A stretch of 24,117 nt of DNA from RGIG3009 sp964389495 (lineage in GTDB: Bacteria > Bacillota > Clostridia > Oscillospirales > Acutalibacteraceae), in NCBI GenBank assembly GCA_964389495.1, contig CAYMDU010000018.1:1-24117 (forward strand), given 5' to 3'. Under the pieces are notes generated by a model. That model was not told where the DNA came from. It saw only the letters and a list, made by a program, of their open reading frames with translations, and ran no database searches. Within the stretch, counting starts at the first letter, position 1. Each line of letters begins with the position of its first letter. Positions 5,565 through 13,812 of the stretch are shown piece by piece. A program made the translations under genes and the position numbers.

Positions 5565-6857
5565 TTATGCACGCAACAGGGCGTCGGTACAGCGTTGCGT
5601 TTCGTAGCACACGCGCTCCCAATCCAACGTGGGAAATTCGCCGTCGCGGTACAGCACGCGGCCGTCTGCCATTGTCAGGCACACCGCCCGGCTGCCGGCG
5701 GCATACAACACATTCGACAGCGGCGCATGGTTCGGGCACAAGGCCGGCAGTTCGGTGTTCAGCATCACCAAATCCGCACGCATGCCCTCGCGAATGTCGC
5801 CGCAATCCTCGCGCCCTTGCGACAACGCCCCGGCGCGTGTGGCGCAATACAGCACCGTTTCGGCCGGCATCACCGACGGATTGCGTTCCACACCTTTGGC
5901 CAGCAACGCGGCCACTTTCATTTCGTCCAGCATGTCCAGCGTGTTGTTGCTGGCCGCCGAATCCGTGCCGATGGCCACCGACACCCCGCGTTGCAACAGC
6001 TTGGGCACTTGGGCCACCCCGCTGCCCAGCTTCAAATTGCTTTTGGCGCAGTGGGCCACCGTGGCCCCGTGCCGTTGCAGGCACGCCATGTCGGCGTCGG
6101 TCAGCCACACCCCGTGCGCCACCGTCAGCGGCCGCGCCAACACCCCGGTGCGCTCCAACAGCGCCGTGGGTGTCAGGCCGTGCCGCCCCACACACTCCAA
6201 ATGCTCGCTTTGCGTTTCCGACACATGCACCTGCATGCGCAGGTCGTGTTCGTCCGCCAGGGCGGCGGCATCGTGCAAAATGTCCGGCCGCGTGGTGTAT
6301 TCCGCGTGCGGCGCCACATCCACCCGCAGGCGGCCGTCGTCGGCACCGTGATAGCCGGCAATCAACTGTTTCAGCTCCGCGCAGGCGGGCAAATCGGCAA
6401 ACGATTTGCTGTCGTCAAAGCAGGAAATGCCGCGGCCGATGTTGGCCTTGATACCGCACGCCAACGCCGCCTTGGCCGTTTCTTCGCAAAAATAGTACAT
6501 ATCGGTGAACGCCGTGGTACCGGTGGCCAGCATTTCGGCCATGCCCAGCAGGCTGCCCCAATACACCGCTTCGGCCGTGAGCTTGTCCTCAAACGGAAAA
6601 ATGCGGTCAAACAGCCACGACTGCAACGGCAGGTCTTCGCCGTAGCCGCGCATCAGTGTCATGGCCACATGCGTGTGAGCGTTCACCAATCCGGGCATCA
6701 GCAGCCGGTGCGCCCCGCCGATTCGCTGTTCAAACGGTTCGGCGGGCGGCTTGTCCGACAACCACACAATGTGCCGGTCGCGCACCCCCACATAGCGGTC
6801 TTTCAAAAGAGTACCGTCGGCCTGCAACACCGCAATCTTTTCAAACAGCATGGTCAT
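5565..6857 (-). CDS. mtaD: 5-methylthioadenosine/S-adenosylhomocysteine deaminase (amidohydrolase)
   Basis: MtaD-type enzymes are metal-dependent amidohydrolases that deaminate methylthioadenosine, S-adenosylhomocysteine or adenosine at C6 of the purine. The 430-residue product has the metal-binding NAHTHVAMTLMRGYGED (His61, His63). It also has the later family block IGTDSAASNNTLDMLDEMK with its metal-binding aspartate, and VAHCAKSNLKLGSG. The ATG at 6857-6855 overlaps the punA stop as ATGA; a second Met two codons on is an alternative. A much longer in-frame reading would lie inside punA and is rejected. Pairing with punA suggests purine salvage: deamination to the inosine form, then phosphorolysis. 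Whether MTA, SAH or adenosine is preferred is not visible. Confidence 0.88.
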   Translation of the reverse strand: MTMLFEKIAVLQADGTLLKDRYVGVRDRHIVWLSDKPPAEPFEQRIGGAHRLLMPGLVNAHTHVAMTLMRGYGEDLPLQSWLFDRIFPFEDKLTAEAVYWGSLLGMAEMLATGTTAFTDMYYFCEETAKAALACGIKANIGRGISCFDDSKSFADLPACAELKQLIAGYHGADDGRLRVDVAPHAEYTTRPDILHDAAALADEHDLRMQVHVSETQSEHLECVGRHGLTPTALLERTGVLARPLTVAHGVWLTDADMACLQRHGATVAHCAKSNLKLGSGVAQVPKLLQRGVSVAIGTDSAASNNTLDMLDEMKVAALLAKGVERNPSVMPAETVLYCATRAGALSQGREDCGDIREGMRADLVMLNTELPALCPNHAPLSNVLYAAGSRAVCLTMADGRVLYRDGEFPTLDWERVCYETQRCTDALLRA

Positions 6858-7708
6858 TGGCCGTCTGCCTCCTTCAAGTGGCTCACAATGTCGCACAGCA
6901 ACGCACCGAACGCCTGCGAGGCACCGCCCGCCACTTCGGTTACTTCGTCGTCGCTGATGCGGGTGCCCGCCACCACGCCCGCGGCCATGTTGGTCACGCA
7001 GGACAGGCCCAGCACCTCCATGCCGCACCGCGCCGCCGTGATGGCTTCCGGCACGGTGGACATGCCCACCGCGTCGCCGCCCAGCAGGCGCAACGCGCGA
7101 ATTTCCGCCGGCGTTTCAAACTGCGGGCCGCCCATGTAGCAATACACCCCTTCGTGCAGGGGCATGTGCAGCCGAGCGGCCGCCTGCCGCGCCAGCGCGC
7201 GCAACCGCGGCGAATAGGTTTCGGTCATGTCAAAAAAGCGGGGGCCGAAAGCGTCGTCGGCCTTTCCGCGTTCGGGGCTGTCGGCGCACAGCTTGATGTG
7301 GTCGGCAATCAGCATAATCTCCCCCGGGCGGTAGCATTCGTTAATGCCGCCGGCCGCGTTGGTCAAAATCAGCCGCCGCACCCCCAGGCAATGCAGCACC
7401 CGCACATAAAAGGTCACGGTGCGGAAATCGTAGCCTTCATAATAGTGAAACCGCCCGCAAAAAGCCAGCATCGGTGTGCCGGCCAGCACGCCCACGCTCA
7501 ACACGCCGGCATGCGAAGCCACGGTTGATACCGGAAAATGCGGAATGGTTTCATACGGCAGTGTCACCGCTTCGGTCAGTTCGCCGGCCAAAAAGCCCAG
7601 GCCGGACCCCAGCACCACCGCCGTGTCCGGCAGCGGCACCCCGCCCGCTTCGGCCTGTTGCCGAATATACGCAGCCGCTTGCTGCGCCTGTTCCCGTTCC
7701 GTGCTCAT
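6854..7708 (-). CDS. punA: Purine-nucleoside phosphorylase (trimeric, PNP class)
   Basis: The enzyme splits inosine or guanosine with phosphate into base and ribose-1-phosphate. The 284-residue product has the phosphate-binding VVLGSGLGFLA (about 31-41), GRFHYYEGYD (85-94), the base-site stretch LTNAAGGINECYRPGEIMLI, and MGGPQFETPAEIRALRLLGGDAVGMS. All are trimeric PNP signatures. The start MSTEREQ at 7708-7706 shares one base with the upstream stop (TGATG); a longer reading to 7771 lies inside the upstream gene and is rejected. It overlaps mtaD by 4 bases, so the two enzymes are translationally linked. Confidence 0.95.
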   Translation of the reverse strand: MSTEREQAQQAAAYIRQQAEAGGVPLPDTAVVLGSGLGFLAGELTEAVTLPYETIPHFPVSTVASHAGVLSVGVLAGTPMLAFCGRFHYYEGYDFRTVTFYVRVLHCLGVRRLILTNAAGGINECYRPGEIMLIADHIKLCADSPERGKADDAFGPRFFDMTETYSPRLRALARQAAARLHMPLHEGVYCYMGGPQFETPAEIRALRLLGGDAVGMSTVPEAITAARCGMEVLGLSCVTNMAAGVVAGTRISDDEVTEVAGGASQAFGALLCDIVSHLKEADGQ

Positions 7709-8067
7709 CAATTCAGCTTGGCTCCGCACTTGTTGCAAAAGGAAGCGTCTTGGGCATTCAGATTGCCGCAAGCCTCGCAGCGAATCACATTTTTGCTTTC
7801 CATCACCCGTTCTTCCAGGCGGGCCAACGCCGCCAGCTGTTCATCCAGCTGCTCCACGCAGGCGTCCACCAGTTCGTCAACGGATTCTTCGCTGCGGCGG
7901 CTGTCATACACCAACCGGCCCAGCCCTTCGTACAGCGACGAAATTTCGCGGCGCAGGTCGCCGATTTGGATTTTCACCTTGGCAATCTCCACCATCTCTT
8001 CGGTTTTCTTTCCCGCCGACTGTGCCACGGATTTGGCACGCGACAAAACATCTTCAAACATGGCCAT
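7708..8067 (-). CDS. Coiled-coil protein with C-terminal zinc ribbon, function unknown
   Basis: The 119-residue product is not assigned to a characterised family. It opens with an amphipathic helix MAMFEDVLSRAKSVAQSAGKKTEEMVE, resembling small clostridial membrane- or cell-envelope-associated proteins. A long helix with heptad character follows (about 25-92). It ends with a rubredoxin-like zinc ribbon: Cys97 and Cys100, then Cys111 and Cys114 (CEAC, 10 residues, CNKC). No signal peptide or membrane segment is seen. AAGGAGC precedes the ATG at 8067; a second ATG two codons on is possible. It has its own promoter at 8097-8125 and is the first gene of the unit with punA and mtaD, overlapping punA by 1 base. 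The zinc ribbon suggests protein or nucleic-acid contacts; no role is claimed. Confidence 0.85.
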   Translation of the reverse strand: MAMFEDVLSRAKSVAQSAGKKTEEMVEIAKVKIQIGDLRREISSLYEGLGRLVYDSRRSEESVDELVDACVEQLDEQLAALARLEERVMESKNVIRCEACGNLNAQDASFCNKCGAKLN

Positions 8068-8096
8068 GGCTATCGCTCCTTCTTTCTTTTTCTTCT

Positions 8097-8125
8097 ATTA
8101 TAAGAAATTGCAACCGAAAATACAA
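8097..8125 (-). promoter_or_regulatory. Internal sigma-A promoter of the zinc-ribbon/punA/mtaD unit
   Basis: On the minus strand TTGTAT (8125-8120), 17 bases, and a perfect TATAAT (8102-8097). It lies in the only sizeable gap (61 bases) of the long minus-strand run, directly after the stop of the kinase gene. This AT-rich island stands out from the GC-rich coding sequence around it. Confidence 0.75.
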
Positions 8126-8128
8126 GTC

Positions 8129-9064
8129 CTAACCGATAAATTCTCGCAAAAGTGCCTCGGCGGGCAGCCACGCCTCCGGCAGCGGCTCAAACACCGACAG
8201 TGCCCGTATCAGGTGCCGCACCGTGTCCGCGTGGCGGCTGTCGGCCGGCACCGCTTGCAGCAACGGCAGCAGCTGGGCACCCAGCATGGCCGGTTCGTAG
8301 GCATGCATGGTGTCAAACCGCATGTCGGCCGTGTCGGCAAAGGGAAACAAATACAGCGTTTCGCCGCGCGTCACCTGCCGCCACATATCCATGGTGTTTT
8401 CCAGCGAACTGTCACGGAACCGCACATCGCGAATCAGCCGCCGCACCAGCCGCAAATCGCGCCGCGCCAACAGCTTGTCTTCGCCGTCATACACCGGCGA
8501 CATTACATTGATAAACAGGCGAAACAGCGCCTCTTCCGGCAACTCCTCCCGCAACAGCGGATTCAGGGCGTGAATACCCTCAAAAATAATCACCGCGTTG
8601 GCGGGCACCCGCAACGGCACGCTTTCCGCTCTGGGCGCGTGTGTCAGAAAATCAAACACCGGCAGGCGGGTTTCGCCGTTGCGCACCAACTCGCGCATGC
8701 AGGTTTTCAGGCGGGGAATGTCCAGCGCCTCCACCGTTTCGTAATCAAAACTGCCGTCCGGCAAACGGGGCGCGTTCCCGTATCCGCGGTAAAAATTATC
8801 CAGCGAAACGGTGCACGCCGCCACGCCGTCGCGTTGCAACAGCTGCTCCAAGTTGAGCGCGGTGGTGGTTTTGCCGGACGCCGACGGCCCCGACAGCAGC
8901 ACCAGCCGCCGCCCCGCGCCGCCGTTGCCCAACCGGTCGGCCACCGCCCGCAGCTCGGCACGGTAGCGCGCGTCTTCTTCCTGTATCAGCCCCTGCGGGT
9001 CGCGGTGCAACCGCTCGGCAATAGCGGCCCGTTGCAGGCGGCGTTCCGTCGGTTCGGTTGTCAT
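8129..9064 (-). CDS. Uridine kinase-like nucleoside kinase (P-loop, phosphoribulokinase/uridine kinase family)
   Basis: The 311-residue product carries a P-loop kinase core. Walker A is GPSASGKTT at residues 59-67, followed by the substrate region VSLDNFYRGYG, with FDYETVEALDIPRL, then VIIFEGIHALNP as the family's Walker B-like strand, and RLIRDVRFRDSS. These match uridine kinase. About 55 residues precede the P-loop and about 90 follow the core, making it longer than Udk (about 210). This is a known layout in Clostridia and Thermotoga-type 'nucleoside kinases', where substrate is not settled. The ATG at 9064 overlaps the hemZ stop as ATGA. Its neighbours in purine salvage suggest nucleoside recycling, which is inference. 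Confidence 0.85.
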   Translation of the reverse strand: MTTEPTERRLQRAAIAERLHRDPQGLIQEEDARYRAELRAVADRLGNGGAGRRLVLLSGPSASGKTTTALNLEQLLQRDGVAACTVSLDNFYRGYGNAPRLPDGSFDYETVEALDIPRLKTCMRELVRNGETRLPVFDFLTHAPRAESVPLRVPANAVIIFEGIHALNPLLREELPEEALFRLFINVMSPVYDGEDKLLARRDLRLVRRLIRDVRFRDSSLENTMDMWRQVTRGETLYLFPFADTADMRFDTMHAYEPAMLGAQLLPLLQAVPADSRHADTVRHLIRALSVFEPLPEAWLPAEALLREFIG

Positions 9065-10539
9065 GCTCTCACCCTTTCGTAAAAGGCGCGTACCGCCTCT
9101 TTGCGCCGCAACATTTCCGGCAAATCGGCGTTGTACTCATACGGAAATTTGTAATTAAAAATCCGCTCCAAATATTCCGTGCCCGGCTGTTTCAGCTTGG
9201 AAACCGCCCCGGCACCGCACCCCAAAATCGTGTGCGTTTCATCCATAATATACACATTGTACAGCCCTTCATACCCCGGGCGAGCCCATCCCACATTTTC
9301 CTGGTTGCCCACCGTGCGGCTTTGGCGATACAAATAGTACGACCGATAATCGGCTTTCGGCAGGCACTGCGCCGTATAGGCCACCATGTCCGCCGCCGCG
9401 CCGGCCGCTTGGCAGTCGGCGCGCTTTTGCAATGTCAAATTGGCCGCGCGCTTCATAGACAGCGTATGCACCGTCACGCTTTCGGGTGACAGTTCCACCA
9501 CACGGTCCAGCGTGCGGCAAAAGCTCTCATAGGTATCCGTGGGCAACCCGGCAATCAAATCGGTGTTGATATTCGTGTGCCCGCAGCGGCGCGCCAGCTC
9601 AAACGCCTCGTAAAACTGCGCCGCCGTGTGCCGCCGTCCAATGTGCGCCAGCACCTCGTCGTTCAGCGTTTGCGGGTTGATGCTGATGCGCGAAACCCCC
9701 GCCGCTTTCAGCACCCGCAACTTCTCCTCGGTCACCGTATCCGGCCGGCCGGCTTCCACGGTGTACTCCCGCAATGATGACAGGTCAAAATGCGTTTCCA
9801 CGGCCTCGGTGAGCACTTGCAGTTGCGCCGCCGTCAGGGTGGTGGGCGTGCCGCCGCCGAAATACACCGTTTCCAGTCGCAACCCCAGCTCTTGGGCCAA
9901 CGCCCCGGTATAGGCCAGCTCCTGCGCCAGCAATTCCACATAGGCCGGCACCAGCTTGGCCGCGCGGGTCACCGTTTGCGACACAAACGAACAGTAATCG
10001 CACCGGGTGGGACAAAACGGAATGGACACATACAAACTGAACGACTGCGGTTGCGACAGCGCCAGCAGCGCATCCTCAGCCGACAGGGTGCGGCGGCACA
10101 GCTCCAGCTTGCCCTCGCTCACCAGCAACCGGTCGCGCAGCCACGCCACCGCCCGTTCTTCGCCCCACTGCGCCGTCAGTCGTCGCAACAGTTTCACCGG
10201 GCGCACCCCGGTCACCAGGCCCCAGTCCTGCGTGGTGTTGCACAGTTGCGACAGCAACCGGTACAGCAGTTCGCACAGCACCAGCTCACATTCGTCGCGG
10301 TAGTCGGGGTGCGTGTTCGGCACCGTGGCCTGCCGCTGTTCGTCAAAATCGTCCAGCCGCAGGCGGCAGGTCAGCACCGTGTCGCTCGCGCCCCGTTCCA
10401 GCCGGGTAAATGCCGCCAGTTGCGCCGGTTCGTCCGGTTCGGCTTCGTAGCACAGGGTCAGGCGCTCCTGCGGCAAAAACAGCCGGCAAATATTTTGCAG
10501 TTCAAAATGGTAATCATGACCATGCAATATCAAAATCAT
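9061..10539 (-). CDS. hemZ: Radical SAM coproporphyrinogen III oxidase-like protein HemZ
   Basis: The 492-residue product has an N-terminal domain of about 165 residues special to HemZ, then a radical SAM barrel. Its cluster motif is FCPTRCDYC (Cys176, Cys180, Cys183), followed by VYFGGGTPTTL and the HemN-like TVEAGRPDT and RISINPQTLNDEVL. A HemN-type C-terminal part with NVGWARPGYEG follows. The family is annotated as oxygen-independent coproporphyrinogen oxidase, but HemZ activity is poorly proven, and in organisms without heme synthesis it may do another radical SAM reaction. The start is ATG at 10539-10537, overlapping the MBL gene's stop as ATGA; the longer frame to 10581 is rejected because it lies inside that gene. 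Confidence 0.9.
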   Translation of the reverse strand: MILILHGHDYHFELQNICRLFLPQERLTLCYEAEPDEPAQLAAFTRLERGASDTVLTCRLRLDDFDEQRQATVPNTHPDYRDECELVLCELLYRLLSQLCNTTQDWGLVTGVRPVKLLRRLTAQWGEERAVAWLRDRLLVSEGKLELCRRTLSAEDALLALSQPQSFSLYVSIPFCPTRCDYCSFVSQTVTRAAKLVPAYVELLAQELAYTGALAQELGLRLETVYFGGGTPTTLTAAQLQVLTEAVETHFDLSSLREYTVEAGRPDTVTEEKLRVLKAAGVSRISINPQTLNDEVLAHIGRRHTAAQFYEAFELARRCGHTNINTDLIAGLPTDTYESFCRTLDRVVELSPESVTVHTLSMKRAANLTLQKRADCQAAGAAADMVAYTAQCLPKADYRSYYLYRQSRTVGNQENVGWARPGYEGLYNVYIMDETHTILGCGAGAVSKLKQPGTEYLERIFNYKFPYEYNADLPEMLRRKEAVRAFYERVRA

Positions 10540-11159
10540 AACAGCACACTCGCCATATAAGGATTGTGGGTTCGCTCCCACCCCACCGTGGTTTCTTCGC
10601 CGTGGCCGGCAATCACGCGCACCGCGTCCGGCAACGCGGCCAACCGCCGCAAACTGTTGCGCATGTCGGCGTCATCGCCGCCCGGAAAATCCGTGCGTCC
10701 CATGCTGCCGGCAAACAGCGTGTCACCGGCGGCCAGCACACCCTCGGCCGAATAGCAGCAGCTCCCCGGCGTGTGGCCGGGCGTGTGCAGCACTGTCAGC
10801 GACAGCGCGCCCACCGCCACCGTGTCGCCCTCGTGCAACAGCCGGTCGGCCGCCAACGGATAGGGCCGCCGCGCCGCGGGAAGCAAACTCCGTTCCGGGC
10901 GTGTCAGCGCCGGAGCATCCAGCGCGTGCAGGTACAGCGGGGCCCCGGTGGCCGCCTGCAATTCGCGCACCGCCAGCAAATGGTCAAAATGGGCGTGTGT
11001 CAGCAAAATGGCCGCCACCTGCTCGCCGCGTTCCCGCAGCCGCGCCAGCAACCGCTCGGCTTCGTCGCCGGGGTCAATCACCGCCAGATGGCCGTTTCCG
11101 TCCGACCAAAACACACAGTTGGCCTGATACGCGCCCACCGGATAATAGTCAACCGTCAT
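10536..11159 (-). CDS. MBL-fold metal hydrolase (glyoxalase II-like)
   Basis: The 207-residue product is a compact metallo-beta-lactamase-fold hydrolase. It has the dinuclear metal motif THAHFDHLLAV near residue 55-65, then HTPGHTPGSCCY with the next metal histidine, AAGDTLFAGSMGRTDFPGGD with the bridging aspartate, and VIAGHGEETTVGWER with the last histidine, close to hydroxyacylglutathione hydrolase-like proteins. Small versions like this in Clostridia have no fixed substrate; thioester hydrolysis is a guess. The ATG at 11159 overlaps the dtd stop as ATGA, and the ORF extension to 11174 is rejected for that reason. It is cytoplasmic; no signal peptide is seen. Confidence 0.9.
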   Translation of the reverse strand: MTVDYYPVGAYQANCVFWSDGNGHLAVIDPGDEAERLLARLRERGEQVAAILLTHAHFDHLLAVRELQAATGAPLYLHALDAPALTRPERSLLPAARRPYPLAADRLLHEGDTVAVGALSLTVLHTPGHTPGSCCYSAEGVLAAGDTLFAGSMGRTDFPGGDDADMRNSLRRLAALPDAVRVIAGHGEETTVGWERTHNPYMASVLL

Positions 11160-11614
11160 TTCGTTTTCTCCCAATCCGCCGTGTCCAGCACCAGCGTCAC
11201 CGGCCCATCGCCGCGCATCCCCACCGTCATGTCGGCGCCGAACTCTCCCGTGGCCGCCGGCACACCGCAGGCGCGCAACTCACTCACAAACCGCTCATAC
11301 AGAGGCAACGCCTGTTCGGGCCGTGCCGCACCGAAAAATTCCGGCCGCCGCCCGTGCGCACAGTTCGCCGCCAGCGTGAAATTCGACACCACCAGCGCTT
11401 CGCCGTGCGTGTCCAGCAACGACAAATTCATCTTGTCCTGTTCGTCGGTGAACACCCGCAGGTGAGCCACCTTTTGCGCCAGCAACGCCGCTTGCGCTTC
11501 GGTGTCCTCCCGCATCACACCCAACAGCAACAGCACCCCGGCACCGATGTGCCCCACCGTTTGGCCGTCCACTGTCACCGAGGCCTCATGCACCCGCTGA
11601 AAAACCGCTTTCAT
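11156..11614 (-). CDS. dtd: D-aminoacyl-tRNA deacylase
   Basis: DTD removes D-amino acids (and glycine from tRNA-Ala) from mischarged tRNA. The 152-residue product has the family length and begins MKAVFQRVHEASVTVDG. The active-site strand reads VVSNFTLAANCAHGRRPEF with Thr80 in the usual place, and the Gly-cis-Pro motif is retained in GDGPVT (Gly137-Pro138). Two differences from the commonest forms are Asn78 where SQFTL is usual and Gly135 where NDGPVT is usual. The gene lies 3 bases after rel and overlaps the MBL gene by 4 bases. The rel-dtd order is common in Firmicutes. Confidence 0.95.
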   Translation of the reverse strand: MKAVFQRVHEASVTVDGQTVGHIGAGVLLLLGVMREDTEAQAALLAQKVAHLRVFTDEQDKMNLSLLDTHGEALVVSNFTLAANCAHGRRPEFFGAARPEQALPLYERFVSELRACGVPAATGEFGADMTVGMRGDGPVTLVLDTADWEKTK

Positions 11615-11617
11615 TGC

Positions 11618-13810
11618 TCACACTCCGCTCCGTTCAATCGATTGCACGCCGTGAATTCGCCGCAGGCGTGTCATCACTTCCTGCAAATGCTGCACGCTGT
11701 TCACACCCACCGTCACCAGCATTTCGGCTTTGCCGTCCCGCGTTTCGTGGGCCTGCATCCCGTAAATCATCACATGCATGGCCGCCAACTGCGCCGTAAT
11801 ATCCGCCAACAGCTCAATACGGTCGGTGGCTTCCACGCGCAGTTCCGCCTTGAATTCTTCGCGCACGCTGTCTTCCCAGGCCACCGACACCCAGCGGTCG
11901 GCTTCCGCACAGTGCGCCGGGTCTTTCGGCACATTGGCGCACCGGCGCTGATGCACCGACACCCCGTAGCCGCGCGTGATAAATCCGATAATCTCGTCGC
12001 CGGGCACCGGGTTGCAGCAGCGGGCAAACTTCACCAAACAGTTGTCCATGTTGTCAATCACCACGCCGCCGTTGTGATGGCGGTGCTGTTTGGTGGGTAC
12101 TTCGGCCGGCGTAACCGGCTCACTCTTGGCATATTTTTGCGCATCGTCTTTCATGCGCGGCACCAACCGCGACAGCAAAATCCCGCCATAGCCGATGGCC
12201 GCATAAAAATCGTCCACCGTGGCGCAGTGCTGCCGCTTGGCTTGCAGTTGCAAGAAGTCCTGCATGTCGGCTTCGGACAACCGAATAAAGTTGCGGGCCA
12301 TCTCGCGTTCCAGTTCTTCGCGCCCCTGCTCAATGTTCTCCTCGCGCCGCTCCCGCTTGTACCACGCCCGAATTTTGTTGCGCGCTTCGCTGGTTTTCAC
12401 CAGTTGCAGCCAATCGCGGCTCGGCCCGTGGTTGGGCGCCGATGTGGTTAAAATCTCCACAATTTCGCCGGTTTTCACCTGATAGTCAATGGACACAATG
12501 CGCCCGTCCACCTTGGCGCCCACCATGCGGTTGCCCACTTCCGAGTGAATGGCATAGGCAAAATCAATCACCGTGGCACCACGCGGCAAATTCACCACCT
12601 TGCCGCGGGGGGTAAACACAAACACATCGTCGGCCGACAGGTCGGTTTTAATCGACCGCACAATGTCTTCGGCGTCGTCCACATCCTGCTGGCTCTCAAT
12701 AAAGCGGCGCACCCACGCCACCTTGTCCTCCAACCGGTCTTTCTTTTGAATTCCCAGCTTGTACTTCCAGTGCGCCGCAATGCCGTATTCGGCGGTGTGG
12801 TGCATTTCCCAGGTGCGAATTTGAATTTCAAACGGAATTTTTTCCTGGCTGATCACCGTGGTGTGCAGCGACTGATACATGTTGCTTTTGGGCGTGGAAA
12901 TGTAGTCCTTAAACCGATTGGGCAACGGGCGAAACAAATCGTGCACAATGCCCAGCACATTGTAGCAATCGGTCACGGTGTCCACAATCACACGCACCGC
13001 GTAAATATCGTAAATTTCGTCAAACGAACGCCCCTGCATGTACATCTTGCGGTAGATGCCCGTCATGCTTTTCAGGCGGCCGCTGATATACGGCCGAATT
13101 CCGTATTCCTCCATGCGCTCTTTCAGCCGATGCTGAATATCCTCCAAAAACGCCGCGCGGTCCTCGCTGTGCATGTTCAGATTGTCTTCAATCTCTTGGC
13201 AGGCCATCGGGTCCAGCAGGCGAATGGAAATGTCCTCCAATTCGTCCTTAATGGCCCGAATACCCAGCCGATGCGCAATGGGCGCGTAAATATCCAGCGT
13301 TTCCTTGGCTTTGTCGCGCCGCTTTTGCGGGTCCCAGCCGGAATTGGTGCGCATGTTGTGCAGCCGGTCGGCCAGCTTAATAATAATCACCCGAATATCC
13401 TGCGACATGGCCATCAGCATTTTGCGCACATTTTCCGCCTGCTGTTCTTCTTTGGTGGAAAACGGCATTTGCGTGATTTTGGTCACCCCGTCCACCAACA
13501 GCGCAATGCTTTCGCCGAACTGCTGCCGTATCTCGGCCAGCGACACCGGCGTATCTTCCACCACATCGTGCAAAATCGCCGCCACCACCGCTTCGTTGTC
13601 CATGCCCAGTTCAATCAAAATGCACGCCACCTGCAACGGATGGCACACATAATCCCCGCCGGAATACCGGTGCTGCCCGGCATGAGCCTGGCAAGCCACC
13701 GCCACGGCCTGCTCAATCATGGCCATGTCGTAGCTTTTTTCGCTTTCCCGTATGGTGGCCTGCAAGGCGGCAACAGCCTCGTCTTGCCATTTGATTTCTT
13801 CGGTTGCCAC
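11618..13810 (-). CDS. rel: Bifunctional (p)ppGpp synthetase/hydrolase RelA/SpoT (Rel)
   Basis: Rel makes and degrades (p)ppGpp in response to amino-acid starvation at the ribosome. The 730-residue product has the full long-form layout. The HD hydrolase domain has His57, His81-Asp82, Glu85-Asp86 and Asp148 (CHPLQVA, HDVVEDT, ADRLHNMRT), so hydrolysis should be active. The synthetase domain has GRLKSMTGIYRKM and RFKDYISTPK at 299-308; the RFKD form is the bifunctional type. A TGS domain lies at about 396-456, then helical and zinc-finger-like regions with FARCCNPVPGDEIIGF, and an ACT domain at about 655-728. The start is GTG at 13810-13808, with GGAGG 7 bases upstream, 2 bases after the recJ stop. 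Confidence 0.97.
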   Translation of the reverse strand: MATEEIKWQDEAVAALQATIRESEKSYDMAMIEQAVAVACQAHAGQHRYSGGDYVCHPLQVACILIELGMDNEAVVAAILHDVVEDTPVSLAEIRQQFGESIALLVDGVTKITQMPFSTKEEQQAENVRKMLMAMSQDIRVIIIKLADRLHNMRTNSGWDPQKRRDKAKETLDIYAPIAHRLGIRAIKDELEDISIRLLDPMACQEIEDNLNMHSEDRAAFLEDIQHRLKERMEEYGIRPYISGRLKSMTGIYRKMYMQGRSFDEIYDIYAVRVIVDTVTDCYNVLGIVHDLFRPLPNRFKDYISTPKSNMYQSLHTTVISQEKIPFEIQIRTWEMHHTAEYGIAAHWKYKLGIQKKDRLEDKVAWVRRFIESQQDVDDAEDIVRSIKTDLSADDVFVFTPRGKVVNLPRGATVIDFAYAIHSEVGNRMVGAKVDGRIVSIDYQVKTGEIVEILTTSAPNHGPSRDWLQLVKTSEARNKIRAWYKRERREENIEQGREELEREMARNFIRLSEADMQDFLQLQAKRQHCATVDDFYAAIGYGGILLSRLVPRMKDDAQKYAKSEPVTPAEVPTKQHRHHNGGVVIDNMDNCLVKFARCCNPVPGDEIIGFITRGYGVSVHQRRCANVPKDPAHCAEADRWVSVAWEDSVREEFKAELRVEATDRIELLADITAQLAAMHVMIYGMQAHETRDGKAEMLVTVGVNSVQHLQEVMTRLRRIHGVQSIERSGV

Positions 13811-13812
13811 CG

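Noticed and set aside
5544..7139. Plus-strand open frame of 531 codons opposite mtaD
   Set aside because: Antisense shadow with low-complexity His/Gln-rich sequence, no ribosome site and no recognisable fold.
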